DNA of 64,000 bases from CAWGOF01 sp963824225 (GCA_963824225.1 CAWGOF010000003.1:1488001-1552000); one strand, 5' to 3'; numbered from the stretch's first letter, positions 33,923-43,040 are shown. Translations and numbers: made by a program. Notes: generated by a model not told the origin, from the sequence alone.

Positions 33923-35742
33923 CGGAGCCTCGACACGGGCTCGCCGGCCACGATGCGCCGCGCGGCTTCGACGTGGGGCCCGGGCTGGCTCCACAGCTCG
34001 AGGAACCGGCGCATCGAAGCCACGGCCTCGGCCTGGTGACCCTGCTCGAGGTGGATCTGGCCCCGGAGGTAGTACGCCCGCGCGTTCCGCGGCTCGACGT
34101 TCAGCAGCCGCACCAGGTAGCCCAGCGCCTCGTCGAACGCGCCGTCCTCGCGCGCCGCGTCGGCCGCAGCGAACAGGACGTCGGGCGACCGCGGCCTTAG
34201 GTCGACGAGCCGACGTAGACGGCGCAGCCCCTCGTCCGCGCGCCCGGACTCGACGAGGATGTGCGACAGGTTGGCCTCGGCGGAGACGAGGCCCGGGGCG
34301 TAGCGCAGCGCGGCGCGGTAGTGCGTCTCCGCGCCCTCGTGGTCGCCCATCCGCTCGAGCGCCGCCCCCAGGTCGTTGTGCGCCATGGGGAAGGCCGGGA
34401 CGAGCTCGATCGCCCGGCGCAGCTCTTCGACCGCCTCGGGTAGCTGGTTCGACCGGTACAGCGCCATCCCGAGGTTCGCGTGCACGAGCGCCGAGCGCGG
34501 CGACGTGCGTGCCATGTCCGAGAACAGCGTGACGTCGTCGTTCCACACGCGCGTCCGGTCGGCGCTCATCAGGCCGAGCGCGACGATCACGAGCGCACTG
34601 GCGCCGAGCGGGACGATCCGGCGCACGGTCGAGCCGACCGACGAGGCCAGATCCAGGCCGCGTCCGAACAGGATCGCCAGACCGACCGACGGAAGATAGA
34701 GGAACCGGTCGGCGAGCATCACGTCGCCGAAGCGCCCGAACAGCATGACCGGCGCGAGCGTCACCGGGATCCACAGGAGCCAGAACGCGTCGGCCCGGCT
34801 GCGGCGCAAGAGCACGCCGGCGGCGGCCACCACCACGCCGACCATCGCGAGGCCGACGAGCGCGAGCGGCTCGCCGAACCCGTCGAGCGCGGTGTACGGA
34901 TAGTGCGCGTCGAGGCTGATCGGCACGACGAGCAGCGTGACGTAGCGCGCCGTGACGAACGCCGCCGTCGCCGCCCACTCGAGCGGGCCGAGGCGCAGGA
35001 ACGGCGCCGCGCCGCCGTCCAGCACGATCGTGCGCACGCCGACGTACACGGCGAGGGCCACGGCGAACGGCAGCGCCGCGGCGAGCGCCCGACTCATCCG
35101 CCGCGGCTCGCCCCGCGTTCCGAGCCAGCGGTCGAGCGCGACGAGCGCGGGGAGGGTCGCGGCGACCTCCTTGGCGAACAGCGCCGGCAGGAACAGACAT
35201 GCTGCGGCGATCCACCGCGGTACGTGGCGCTCGGCAGAGCGACGATGGACGAGGAATGCCGCGAGCAGGAACAGCGTCGCCAGCACGTCCGTGCGCCCGC
35301 TGATCCAGGCCACCGACTCCACGTGCACCGGGTGGACGGCGAACAGAGCGGCGGCGCAGAACGCGGCCGCGCCCGGGATCTTCTCCCGTGTCGCGATTCG
35401 ATACACGAGCAGGACGCAGCCGAAGTGCAGGAGCAGGTTCGTGACGTGGAACCCGAGCGCCCGTGGCCCCCAGGCGGCGTAGTCCGCGGCGTAGCTCACG
35501 CTGACCAGGGGCCGGAAGAACGAGCGAAACCGATCGTTGCGGTCGCCCGTCTGCCAGAAGCTCGACGTCAGGAGCTGGGGCACGAGCCGCGGGTTCTTCA
35601 CCGCCGGGTTGTCGAGGATCAGCGGACCGTCGTCCCACACGAACCCGGCCGCGAGCGCCGGGGCGAGCGCCAGGAGGACGAGGCCGGCGAGGGCGAGGGT
35701 CGCCCATGGGGATCCGCCGAGGCGTGTCGCGCTTCGCATCAT
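33919..35742 (-). CDS. TMTC-like membrane protein with C-terminal TPR repeats
   Basis: 607 residues. The first about 390 form a polytopic GT-C/DUF1736-like module: AGFVWDDGPLILDNPAVKNP with the acidic loop, LFAVHPVHVESVAWISGRTDVLATLF and MLADRFLYLPSVGLAI. At least four TPR units follow (ALVHANLGMALYRSNQLPEAVEEL, PMAHNDLGAALERMGDHEGAE, DVLFAAADAAREDGAFDEAL, ARAYYLRGQIHLEQGHQAEAV). The architecture matches TMTC O-mannosyltransferases and bacterial homologues. It is the first gene of the Arn-like operon, so the promoter must lie between 35743 and 35900. An ATG three bases downstream is equally possible. Confidence 0.85.
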   Translation of the reverse strand: MMRSATRLGGSPWATLALAGLVLLALAPALAAGFVWDDGPLILDNPAVKNPRLVPQLLTSSFWQTGDRNDRFRSFFRPLVSVSYAADYAAWGPRALGFHVTNLLLHFGCVLLVYRIATREKIPGAAAFCAAALFAVHPVHVESVAWISGRTDVLATLFLLAAFLVHRRSAERHVPRWIAAACLFLPALFAKEVAATLPALVALDRWLGTRGEPRRMSRALAAALPFAVALAVYVGVRTIVLDGGAAPFLRLGPLEWAATAAFVTARYVTLLVVPISLDAHYPYTALDGFGEPLALVGLAMVGVVVAAAGVLLRRSRADAFWLLWIPVTLAPVMLFGRFGDVMLADRFLYLPSVGLAILFGRGLDLASSVGSTVRRIVPLGASALVIVALGLMSADRTRVWNDDVTLFSDMARTSPRSALVHANLGMALYRSNQLPEAVEELRRAIELVPAFPMAHNDLGAALERMGDHEGAETHYRAALRYAPGLVSAEANLSHILVESGRADEGLRRLRRLVDLRPRSPDVLFAAADAAREDGAFDEALGYLVRLLNVEPRNARAYYLRGQIHLEQGHQAEAVASMRRFLELWSQPGPHVEAARRIVAGEPVSRLR

Positions 35743-35796
35743 GTCGGGTCCGGACGGGGTGCAAAGCTAGGGCCCGGCGCGCGGCGGATCAAGGAT

Positions 35797-35819
35797 CACG
35801 AAAGCGTCATGGTTTCGTG
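35797..35819. promoter_or_regulatory. inverted repeat between divergent operons
   Basis: CACGAAA and TTTCGTG, separated by nine bases, form perfect seven-base arms (extended by flanking GAT and GATC with a one-base slip) in the 158-base gap between the Arn-like operon (minus) and the PilX-like gene (plus). The layout suits an operator that could act on both. Confidence 0.4.
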
Positions 35820-35900
35820 GATCCGGCTTCCCTAGATTCAGCCGGGACCCGGGAGGTTCCACCGCCTCGCGCGGTGCGCCCCGCCGTGCGGAGAGACATC

Positions 35901-37310
35901 ATGAGTCACACCCTCGATCGTGAGAAGTCGCGCGGATCGGCGCTCCTGATCGCCGTGTTCGTGCTCGTGCTCGTCGCCGGGACGGGCGTCGCGCTCCTGT
36001 TCCTCGCGCACACCGAGTCCCAGATGGGCGCGGCCGACCAGTACTCGAAGAAGGCGTTCTACATGGCCGAGGCCGGGCTCGAGGACGGGCGCACGACGCT
36101 GTTCAACGTCAACGGCAAGTTGGACTTCAGCGACGATCTGCTTGCCGCGGCTGGCGGCACGGCCGACGACATCGACTTCGACTCGACGATCGTGTCGAGC
36201 GTGTACGACTCGGCGGGCGCATTCACCGGGTTTGCGGGCTACGACGACGACGTGCCGCTGCGCGATCCGACCCCGTTCGAGGACGGCTGGTACGCCGCAT
36301 TCTTGACCAACGACTACACCGAGGGACGTAACATCACGACCGATGTGAACCAGCGCGTGATGCTCACCGGCGTGGGCGTGGTCCCCGGCAAGTCCGAGGA
36401 GATCGTCGAGGCCGTGATCCTCAAGCGCCAGCTGTTCCCAACGCTTCCGCCGGCGACGATCACGATGGTCGGCCCGAGCCCCACGTTCCTGAGCGGCAAC
36501 TCGAACGTGAAACAGTACCTGGGCGACGACTGCGCCGGGGGCGATCCCGACCTGTACGTCCCGGTCGTCGGCCTGATCGGCTCGGACGCCGAGCTCGCCG
36601 CCGAGGCCGGGATGGAGGCCAACCCGACCTTCTCCTCGGGCGACGGCGCCTACACCCGCGAGGACACGTTCGCCGATCTGACCGACCTCAGCGAGCCCAC
36701 GAACAATCAGCCGATCGACCCGTCGTGGACCGACTGCGACGCGCTCCTCGGGTTCATCGAAGACGCGATGGTGATCGCCGACAACGTGTGCTCGGGCGTC
36801 ATCCAGTGCGGGCAGACGACGCCGTGCGGCCCGTGCCATCCGTCGAACACGACGGCTTCGACGGTCACGGTCATCGACGGCGACTACCAGGTCTCGGGCA
36901 ACCTGTCGGGCAGTGGCTTGTTGATCGTGACCGGGCTCGCCGAGTTCGGCGGCAACGTCGATTGGGACGGGCTGATCTTCGTCGTCGGCGACGGTACGTT
37001 CCGCGTCGACGGCGCGGGCAACGGTACGGTCACGGGCGGCCTGTTCCTGGCCGATGTCGCCGGGGCCGACGGCGTGTACGGCAACGTATGCTCCGGGTCC
37101 GGCGCGCGCTGCTTCGCGAGCGGCGATTGCCCCTCGGGCCAGTCGTGCCGGCCGAGCGACGACAACTGCACGGGCGGTGACAACGGCTTCGGCCAGGCGC
37201 TGTACGACGAGAGCGGCGGCGGCAACAGCGGCACCGTGTACTGCTCGAACGTGCTCGAGGACGCGAACCCCGGCCGGCCGTACGAGATCATCAGCTTCCT
37301 GCAGCGCTGA
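35901..37310 (+). CDS. PilX-like type IV pilus assembly / minor pilin protein with Cys-rich insert
   Basis: 469 residues. The N-terminus REKSRGSALLIAVFVLVLVAGTGVALLFLAHTESQMGAA has the PilX_N layout: short basic lead, hydrophobic helix, then YSKKAFYMAEAGLEDGR. This is found in minor pilins and pilus-associated exported proteins. The large C-terminal part is Asp/Gly-rich with a right-handed beta-helix flavour (YQVSGNLSGSGLLIVTGLAEFGGNVDWDGLIFVVGDG). It includes Cys-rich patches CSGVIQCGQTTPCGPCH and CSGSGARCFASGDCPSGQSC. GGAGAGA precedes the ATG. Extracellular role at the cell surface is inferred. Confidence 0.78.
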   Translation: MSHTLDREKSRGSALLIAVFVLVLVAGTGVALLFLAHTESQMGAADQYSKKAFYMAEAGLEDGRTTLFNVNGKLDFSDDLLAAAGGTADDIDFDSTIVSSVYDSAGAFTGFAGYDDDVPLRDPTPFEDGWYAAFLTNDYTEGRNITTDVNQRVMLTGVGVVPGKSEEIVEAVILKRQLFPTLPPATITMVGPSPTFLSGNSNVKQYLGDDCAGGDPDLYVPVVGLIGSDAELAAEAGMEANPTFSSGDGAYTREDTFADLTDLSEPTNNQPIDPSWTDCDALLGFIEDAMVIADNVCSGVIQCGQTTPCGPCHPSNTTASTVTVIDGDYQVSGNLSGSGLLIVTGLAEFGGNVDWDGLIFVVGDGTFRVDGAGNGTVTGGLFLADVAGADGVYGNVCSGSGARCFASGDCPSGQSCRPSDDNCTGGDNGFGQALYDESGGGNSGTVYCSNVLEDANPGRPYEIISFLQR

Positions 37311-37384
37311 GCCCTTGAGTCTCGCCGCCGTCGATGCGAGGATGCTCGTTCCTCGCACCACCGAACCCGACGCGGGAAGGGGAC

Positions 37385-38317
37385 GTGACGGCGGACGAAG
37401 GTCTGTGGCTCGGGTTCGGCACGGTCGTCGCGACCCTCCTGGTCATCGACCTGGCCGTGTTCGGCCGGCGGGTCCACGCACCGACGCTCCGCAAGGCGGC
37501 GCTGTGGAGCGGCACGCTGGTCACGATCGCGCTGCTGTTCGGCTGCCTGGTCCTGGCGGTCCGCGGCACCCGTCCCGGCCTCGAGTACTTCACCGGTTAC
37601 CTGATCGAGCTGTCGTTGTCCGTCGACAACCTGCTCGTGTTCCTGATGATCTTCGAGTACTTCGCGGTCCCGGGCCCCCTGCGGGCGCGGGCGCTGCGCT
37701 GGGGCATCATCGGCGCGATGCTCCTGCGCGGGCTGATGATCCTCGCCGGGGCGCTGATGCTCGAGCGCTTCCACTGGATCATCTACCTGTTCGGCGCCCT
37801 GTTGATCTTCAGCGGCTGGAAGATGTGGAGCGAGGCCGAGATCCACGTCGACCCGGAGCGCAACCCGCTCGTGCGCCTGGCGCGGCGGATCATGCCCGTG
37901 TCGAGCACGTTCGACGGGCAGCGCTTCTTCACGCGCGTCGGGCGCAGGCTCGCCGCCACGCCGCTGTTCGTCGTGGTCCTGGTGGTCGAGTGGTCGGACG
38001 TCGTGTTCGCGATCGACAGCATCCCGGCGATCTTCGCCGTGACGCGCGATCCGTTCATCGTGTTCAGCTCGAACCTGTTCGCGGTGATCGGGCTGCGCGA
38101 GCTGTTCTTCGTGCTCGCCAACGCGGTCGATCGGTTCCGGTACCTCAAGCCCGCCGTGGCGCTGGTGCTCGTGTTCGTCGGGACGAAGATGGTCCTGTCG
38201 CACTGGGTGCACGTGCCGATCGGGCTGTCGCTCGCGATCGTGCTCGGCGCGCTGGCCGGCGGGATCTTGCTGTCGCTCGCGCGCGAGCGCCGGCCTAGCG
38301 GTTCCCCTTCGGCATGA
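37385..38317 (+). CDS. TerC/Alx-family integral membrane protein
   Basis: 310 residues with seven to nine membrane helices. TerC signatures are clear: YFTGYLIELSLSVDNLLVFLMIFEYF, RALRWGIIGAMLLRGLMI, LFGALLIFSGWKMWSE and VVLVVEWSDVVFAIDSIPAIFAVTRDPFIVFSSN, with the paired acidic residues in two membrane segments. Homologues act in manganese export or tellurite resistance, often at secreted-metalloprotein maturation. I prefer the GTG at 37385 because GGGAAGGGG precedes it; an ATG at 37334 would add an unconserved lead. It overlaps the convergent small gene by 23 bases. Confidence 0.9.
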   Translation: MTADEGLWLGFGTVVATLLVIDLAVFGRRVHAPTLRKAALWSGTLVTIALLFGCLVLAVRGTRPGLEYFTGYLIELSLSVDNLLVFLMIFEYFAVPGPLRARALRWGIIGAMLLRGLMILAGALMLERFHWIIYLFGALLIFSGWKMWSEAEIHVDPERNPLVRLARRIMPVSSTFDGQRFFTRVGRRLAATPLFVVVLVVEWSDVVFAIDSIPAIFAVTRDPFIVFSSNLFAVIGLRELFFVLANAVDRFRYLKPAVALVLVFVGTKMVLSHWVHVPIGLSLAIVLGALAGGILLSLARERRPSGSPSA

Positions 38318-38564
38318 CCTGGGTCGGCTGAGGGTGGCCGTGCGTCGACTCGTGCACCGGCGTGCCGGTCGAATCGCCTGGCCCGAACCCGCCCTCCGCG
38401 TCCGCGACCTCGAGCGTTCCGGCGTCGATCAGCTTGCGCACCGCGGCGCGCTCGACCGCGCTGTCCGAGATCTGACCGGTCTTGCGCGGCCCGAGATGCA
38501 GGACCTTGCCACCTTCCAGCGGAATCTTGATCGGTTCGTTCGTCTTGTTCCGGACAGCCTTCAT
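38295..38564 (-). CDS. conserved small hypothetical protein
   Basis: 89 residues. The first two thirds (VRNKTNEPIKIPLEGGKVLHLGPRKTGQIS, VERAAVRKLIDAGTLEV) look like a compact beta-rich domain that I have seen in short hypothetical proteins of related bacteria, often next to phage-tail-like or unknown genes. The C-terminus is a polar Gly/Pro/His tail. No function is known. GGAG sits upstream of the ATG. It is convergent with, and overlaps, terC and is divergent from the SulP gene (gap of 59 bases). Confidence 0.65.
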   Translation of the reverse strand: MKAVRNKTNEPIKIPLEGGKVLHLGPRKTGQISDSAVERAAVRKLIDAGTLEVADAEGGFGPGDSTGTPVHESTHGHPQPTQVMPKGNR

Positions 38565-38623
38565 GCTGACGCTCCGCGTTCGATCGATGCGGTCATTGTA
38601 GCGCGTCGCGAGATGTGCCGGAC

Positions 38624-40333
38624 ATGAAGGGGTCGGGCGCGCTCGTTCCGAAGTCGGTCCTGTGCCTCCGGTCGTACGACCGGCGGACGTTCGTCGCCGA
38701 CGCGATCGCCGGGATCACCGTTGGCCTCGTCGCGCTCCCGCTGGGCATGGCGTTCGCAATCGCCTCGGGCCTCAAGCCCGAGCAAGGGATCTACTGCGCC
38801 ATCGTCACCGGCTTCCTGATCTCGGCCCTCGGAGGCTCGCGGTGCCAGATCGGCGGACCCACGGGCGCGTTCGTCGTCGTGATCGCCGGCATCGTCGGGC
38901 GGTACGGGGTCGACGGCCTGTTCATGTGCACGATGATGGCCGGCGTGATCCTGATCGTCCTCGGGATCACCGGCCTCGGCAGCGCAGTGAAGTTCATCCC
39001 GCGTCCGGTGGTGGTCGGCTTCACGAACGGCATCGCGGTGCTGATCGCGAGCACCCAGGTGCGCGATTTCCTCGGGTTGCAGGTCGCGGCCGTCCCCGGG
39101 GACTTCCTCGGGCGCCTGGCCGTGCTGGCCAGAAACCTCGGCACGATCTCGTGGGCCGCAACGGCCCTGGCCGTCGGGACGGTGGTCCTCATCCTGACGA
39201 CCCGGCGGTGGGCGCCACGGATCTCGGGCACGGTCGTGGCCCTCGTCCTCGGCACGCTTCTGGCCTGGGGCGCCCAGATCCCGGTCGAGACGATCGGGAC
39301 GCGCTTCGGGGGGATCCCGAGCGGGCTCCCCGGGTTCGCGATCCCGGCGTTCCGGCCCGACCTCCTGCTCGTGCTGCTGTCGCCGGCGCTGACCGTGGCG
39401 ATGCTCGGCGCGATCGAGTCCTTGCTCTCGGCGGTCGTCGCCGATCGACTCTCGGGCGACCGCCACAATCCGAACGCCGAGCTGTTGGCCCAGGGCGTGG
39501 CGAACGTGGTGTCGCCGCTCTTCGGCGGCCTCCCGGCCACCGGGGCGCTCGCGCGCACGGCGACGAACATTCGTACGGGAGCGCGAACGCCGGTCGCCGG
39601 CATGATCCACGCCGCGACGCTCCTCGCCGTCCTACTCTTCGCCGCGCCCCTCGCGCGCCACGTGCCGATGGCGGTGCTCGCGGGGATCCTCGCCGTCGTC
39701 GCCTACACGATGGGCGAATGGCGCCAGATCCCCGAGCTCCTGCGTCTCACGCGGCCCGAGATCGTCGTCTGGCTCCTGACCTTCGCCCTGACCGTCTTGG
39801 CCGACCTCACGGTGGCCGTCGAGGTCGGGATGGTGTTGTCGGTCCTGCTGTTCATCCGCAACGTCGTGCAGACGACGACGGTCAGCCGCGTGACCGAGGA
39901 CTACGTCCGGGACGGCTACGTGCACACGCTGCAGGACAAGGAGATCCCGCCGTACGTCGCGATCTACCGGATCCACGGGCCGTTCCTGTTCGGAGCCACG
40001 GAAAAGCTGGCGGACATCGCCGAGCACGTAGGCGCGCTGCCGCCGATCGTCGTCCTCCGGCTGCGCAACATGACCGCGCTCGACGCCACCGGTGTCCTGG
40101 CGCTCGAGGACCTGGCCCAGCGGCTCCACGACAGCGGTCGCGCGCTGATCCTGTGCGGGGCCCGCTCGCAGCCCGCGGAGCTGATCGACCGAGCGAGGTT
40201 CGCCGAGCGCGTCGGTCGCGAGAACATCTGCGACAACGTGCGCGACGCGCTGGCCCGAGCTGGCGTGTTGCACGAGGAGCGGGCGCTCCGGGAGCGGGCG
40301 CTCCGGGAGCGGGCGCTCAGCTCGACGGACTGA
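38624..40333 (+). CDS. SulP-family anion transporter with STAS domain
   Basis: 569 residues. The N-terminal membrane part carries ADAIAGITVGLVALPLGMAFAIASGLKPEQGIYCAIVTGFLISALGGS and GGPTGAFVVVIAGI, the SulP signature, over about 12-14 helices. The C-terminal STAS domain is visible (YVAIYRIHGPFLFGATEKL, VVLRLRNMTALDATGVLALEDL, GRALILCGARSQPAELI). Homologues take up sulfate, bicarbonate or C4 acids. The protein ends in a run of ERALR repeats absent from the family. A GTG at 38615 is an alternative start. Its end overlaps the convergent PBP4-type gene by 17 bases. Confidence 0.92.
   Translation: MKGSGALVPKSVLCLRSYDRRTFVADAIAGITVGLVALPLGMAFAIASGLKPEQGIYCAIVTGFLISALGGSRCQIGGPTGAFVVVIAGIVGRYGVDGLFMCTMMAGVILIVLGITGLGSAVKFIPRPVVVGFTNGIAVLIASTQVRDFLGLQVAAVPGDFLGRLAVLARNLGTISWAATALAVGTVVLILTTRRWAPRISGTVVALVLGTLLAWGAQIPVETIGTRFGGIPSGLPGFAIPAFRPDLLLVLLSPALTVAMLGAIESLLSAVVADRLSGDRHNPNAELLAQGVANVVSPLFGGLPATGALARTATNIRTGARTPVAGMIHAATLLAVLLFAAPLARHVPMAVLAGILAVVAYTMGEWRQIPELLRLTRPEIVVWLLTFALTVLADLTVAVEVGMVLSVLLFIRNVVQTTTVSRVTEDYVRDGYVHTLQDKEIPPYVAIYRIHGPFLFGATEKLADIAEHVGALPPIVVLRLRNMTALDATGVLALEDLAQRLHDSGRALILCGARSQPAELIDRARFAERVGRENICDNVRDALARAGVLHEERALRERALRERALSSTD
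40277..40318 (+). repeat. 15-base tandem repeat at the SulP 3' end
   Basis: GAGCGGGCGCTCCGG occurs almost three times, encoding ERALR-ERALR-ERAL at the C-terminus of the SulP protein. Being a multiple of three it keeps frame; copy number is likely to vary by slippage. It also touches the stop of the convergent peptidase gene. Confidence 0.8.
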
Positions 40334-41585
40334 TCTCGATCTGGTCCGCGGGGCCGGCGATCGGCGGACCACAGCGGCCGGGCATGCCGACACCGTAGCG
40401 CTTCAGTCGGTCGAGGATCCACCGCTCGGTGGCCCGCCGCGCCGCATCGATGCCGCCGGCGCTTCCGGGAGCCGCGACGCAGAACAGCAGGTCGCCCTGC
40501 GCCGTGCGCAGGATCCCGCCGAGCACCGAGACGCCGCCGTCCGTGCGGGTCAGCGTGCCGGTCTTCCCCACGAGCACGCCCGGCGACGTCCGGGACACGG
40601 TGCGGTACAAGCGGGCCACGGTCCCGCGATCGCAGCCCGCGACCGAGAGCACGTCGTCCGCGATCCTGCCCGACCGCTCGAGCTGGCCCGACAGCTCGCG
40701 CAAGAGCGCGACCACGAGCCGCGGCGTCATGCGGTTCGACCCGAGGCCCGAGGACGTATCGAAGTGCATCGTCTCGGGCGGTACGCCGAGTCGCGAGGAC
40801 AGCCACAGCCCGAGCCCCGCCGGGGGGCCGAGCGTCGCGTCGAGCCGCTCGATGTCGTTGTTCGAGTAGGCGTTGAATCGGCGCAGCAGGACCCACAGCG
40901 GGTTCGACCGGTGCGTGAACAGGACCACGCCCGCCGCAGGCGACGACCCGATCGCGGTCTTTGCGATCGCGACCTGCGGGCGACGGGCCGGATCGAGGCC
41001 CAGGCGCGCCGCGCTCGCGGTCCACGCGCGGTGCGTGTCGCGGCCCCAGAGCGCGGGATCGAGCGTGCGCCTCAGCCGCGCGGCCATCTCGATCGGGCGA
41101 CGGGCCGGATCGGTGATCCGGCGATCCGAGCCGCCCTCCCACCCGGTCCAGAACTTGTCGTCGACGACCAGGGCGCCGCTGACCCGACGCACGCCCTCGC
41201 GGTTCAGCTGCGCGGCGACGAGGAACGCGTTCTCAACGTGGAAGTCGGGGTCGCCGCCCCCCTGGACCACGAGGTCGCCCTCGAGGACGCCGGTCGAGCG
41301 GTTGATCGGCCCCGTGGCGCGGAACCGCGTCTCGAACCGGTAGCCCGGTCCGAGCGTCGAGAGGGCCCGCAGCGTCGTCGCGGCCTTGACGACCGAGGCC
41401 GGGTTGATCGGCTCGTCGCCGCCGCTCGACTCGAGCACCTGGCGATCGAACGTCTCGACGTGCCATACGAGGTGCACCGCGTGCGGTGCGGCCGCCGGTG
41501 CGGGCGCCGGTGTGGCCGCGGGAACGGCGCCGAGCCCGAGGGTCAGGACGAGCATCGGGATCGCGGACCGTCCGAGCTGCGTCAC
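40317..41585 (-). CDS. dacB: PBP4-type D-alanyl-D-alanine carboxypeptidase/endopeptidase
   Basis: 422 residues with a signal peptide and Ala/Pro linker. The three penicillin-binding motifs are present: SVVK (Ser64-Lys67, nucleophile), SNN in FNAYSNNDI and KTG in GVLVGKTGTLTRTDGG. The LVVQGGGDPDF and FDTSSGLGSNRMTP segments match the DacB/PBP4 (peptidase S13) family. It trims peptidoglycan cross-bridges in the periplasm. GTG start overlaps the truA stop (GTGA). It is on the short side for the family. Confidence 0.9.
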   Translation of the reverse strand: MTQLGRSAIPMLVLTLGLGAVPAATPAPAPAAAPHAVHLVWHVETFDRQVLESSGGDEPINPASVVKAATTLRALSTLGPGYRFETRFRATGPINRSTGVLEGDLVVQGGGDPDFHVENAFLVAAQLNREGVRRVSGALVVDDKFWTGWEGGSDRRITDPARRPIEMAARLRRTLDPALWGRDTHRAWTASAARLGLDPARRPQVAIAKTAIGSSPAAGVVLFTHRSNPLWVLLRRFNAYSNNDIERLDATLGPPAGLGLWLSSRLGVPPETMHFDTSSGLGSNRMTPRLVVALLRELSGQLERSGRIADDVLSVAGCDRGTVARLYRTVSRTSPGVLVGKTGTLTRTDGGVSVLGGILRTAQGDLLFCVAAPGSAGGIDAARRATERWILDRLKRYGVGMPGRCGPPIAGPADQIEISPSS

Positions 41586-42427
41586 GCACGCACCCGCCCT
41601 TCCCGCTCGAGCCGCACGCCGAACGCCGGGCCGAGCGGCTCGAGCTCCGGTTCCCCAGGGTACACGACGCGCTCGAGGAACAGACCCGAGGTCGGCGCGG
41701 TCCATTTCGCGGGGGCCTCGGCCGCATCCCGCAGCCGCTCTCCCGCGAGGAGCGTCGCGAGATCGTCGCGCGTGGCCCCACCGGCTCCGATCTCGACGAG
41801 CGCCCCCACGATCCGCCGGACCATGCGCCACAGGAAATGGGACGCCACGATGCGCACGAGGACGAGTGCACCGTGCTCGCGCACCTCGACCGCGTCGACG
41901 ACGACGAGCGTGCTCGGCTGCTCGGTCGGGCGCTCGGTGAACCGGACGAAGTCGTGGCGCCCGCGCACGAGCGCGGCGGCCCCGGCCAACACCTGCGGAT
42001 CGAGCGGCCGCTTGACCCACCACACGAACCGCTTGGCGAACGCCGTGCGGCGGCGCGCGATCTGGTACACGTAGCTCCGCGCGACGGCCGAGTGCCGGGC
42101 GTGGAACCCGGGGGGCGCGCGGCGGACGCTCAGCACGTTCAGATCGGGGGGCAGAGCGTCGTTGAGCTTCAGGCGCAGCACGTCGGGCTCGACCGTCGTC
42201 GCGACCGCGAGGTGGGCCACCTGCCGCAGCGCGTGGACGCCGGCGTCGGTGCGCCCGGCGCCCTGCAGGTCGGTGACCGGGCCGACCGCGCGCTCGGCCG
42301 CCGCGCGCAGCTCGCCCGCGACCGTGCGGGCGTTCGTCTGCTCCTGCCAACCGTGGTACCGCGTGCCGTCGTATTCGACGTCGATGCGGAACGGCGTCGC
42401 GCGGGCCGTGTTCGAGGATCGAGGCAA
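41582..42427 (-). CDS. truA: tRNA pseudouridine(38-40) synthase TruA
   Basis: 281 residues. Converts uridines 38-40 of the tRNA anticodon arm to pseudouridine. Motifs: DVEYDGTRYHGWQEQTNARTV, LQGAGRTDAGVHALRQVAH with the catalytic Asp of RTDAGVHA, LPPDLNVLSVRRAPPGFHARHSAVARSYVYQI and ASHFLWRMVRRIVGALVEIG. All family blocks are in order and of normal length. It is coupled to the downstream dacB. Confidence 0.95.
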   Translation of the reverse strand: MPRSSNTARATPFRIDVEYDGTRYHGWQEQTNARTVAGELRAAAERAVGPVTDLQGAGRTDAGVHALRQVAHLAVATTVEPDVLRLKLNDALPPDLNVLSVRRAPPGFHARHSAVARSYVYQIARRRTAFAKRFVWWVKRPLDPQVLAGAAALVRGRHDFVRFTERPTEQPSTLVVVDAVEVREHGALVLVRIVASHFLWRMVRRIVGALVEIGAGGATRDDLATLLAGERLRDAAEAPAKWTAPTSGLFLERVVYPGEPELEPLGPAFGVRLEREGRVRA

Positions 42428-42443
42428 CCGGCGCTCCCCGTCT

Positions 42444-43040
42444 TCAGCGGGTGTAGGTGATCTCCACCGACTTGACGAAGTCGGGGGCCCCGGCGGCCTT
42501 CACGTACGCTTCGAACACGAACTTGTCGTCGTCGACGAGCGTGACGACGCTCTTCATGGTCGTCGGCTTCCCGGTCGCCGGATCGGTGAAGTCGCTGGTC
42601 GTCGTCGTCACTCGGCCCCCGTCGGTACACGTCCCCTCGAACGTCATCATGATCGTGCCCATGTTGTCGATCCACATCCCGACGTGCTTGTGCTTGAAGT
42701 TGTCGTACCCGTCGAGCCCCAGGCCTTGCATGTTCAGGCCCAGGAACGCCCCCTTGTACTGCGACTGCACGAACCGCCCCCCGAGGATCGGCTCGACGTG
42801 CATCGTGCCCGCCGACTCGATCGGCGGAGCCCCGGGCTCCATCCACATCTTGCTCGCGGCCTTCCAGTCCCCAGCGAGCCGGGCCAGATGCTGATGGTGC
42901 TCCCCGGGCGCCGCGAGCTTGATCATCGCGGCCAGCGGGTCGTCGGCCGACTGGACCTGCGCGAGGATCGGCTGGCCGAGGCCGCAGGTCACGAACGCCA
43001 GCAGGACGACGAAGTGCAAGTGGCGCGGGGGGTGGCTCAT
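42444..43040 (-). CDS. DUF1579 family secreted protein
   Basis: 198 residues from the ATG at 43040 (an upstream ATG at 43076 adds an Arg-rich lead). A signal peptide (HFVVLLAFVTCGLGQPILAQ) precedes the DUF1579 body: HLARLAGDWKAASKMWMEPG, GRFVQSQYKGAFLG, GLGLDGYDNFKHKHVGMWIDNMGTIMMTFEG. The fold is a lipocalin-like barrel predicted from family knowledge. Function unknown; probably periplasmic. It precedes truA by 16 bases. Confidence 0.85.
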   Translation of the reverse strand: MSHPPRHLHFVVLLAFVTCGLGQPILAQVQSADDPLAAMIKLAAPGEHHQHLARLAGDWKAASKMWMEPGAPPIESAGTMHVEPILGGRFVQSQYKGAFLGLNMQGLGLDGYDNFKHKHVGMWIDNMGTIMMTFEGTCTDGGRVTTTTSDFTDPATGKPTTMKSVVTLVDDDKFVFEAYVKAAGAPDFVKSVEITYTR

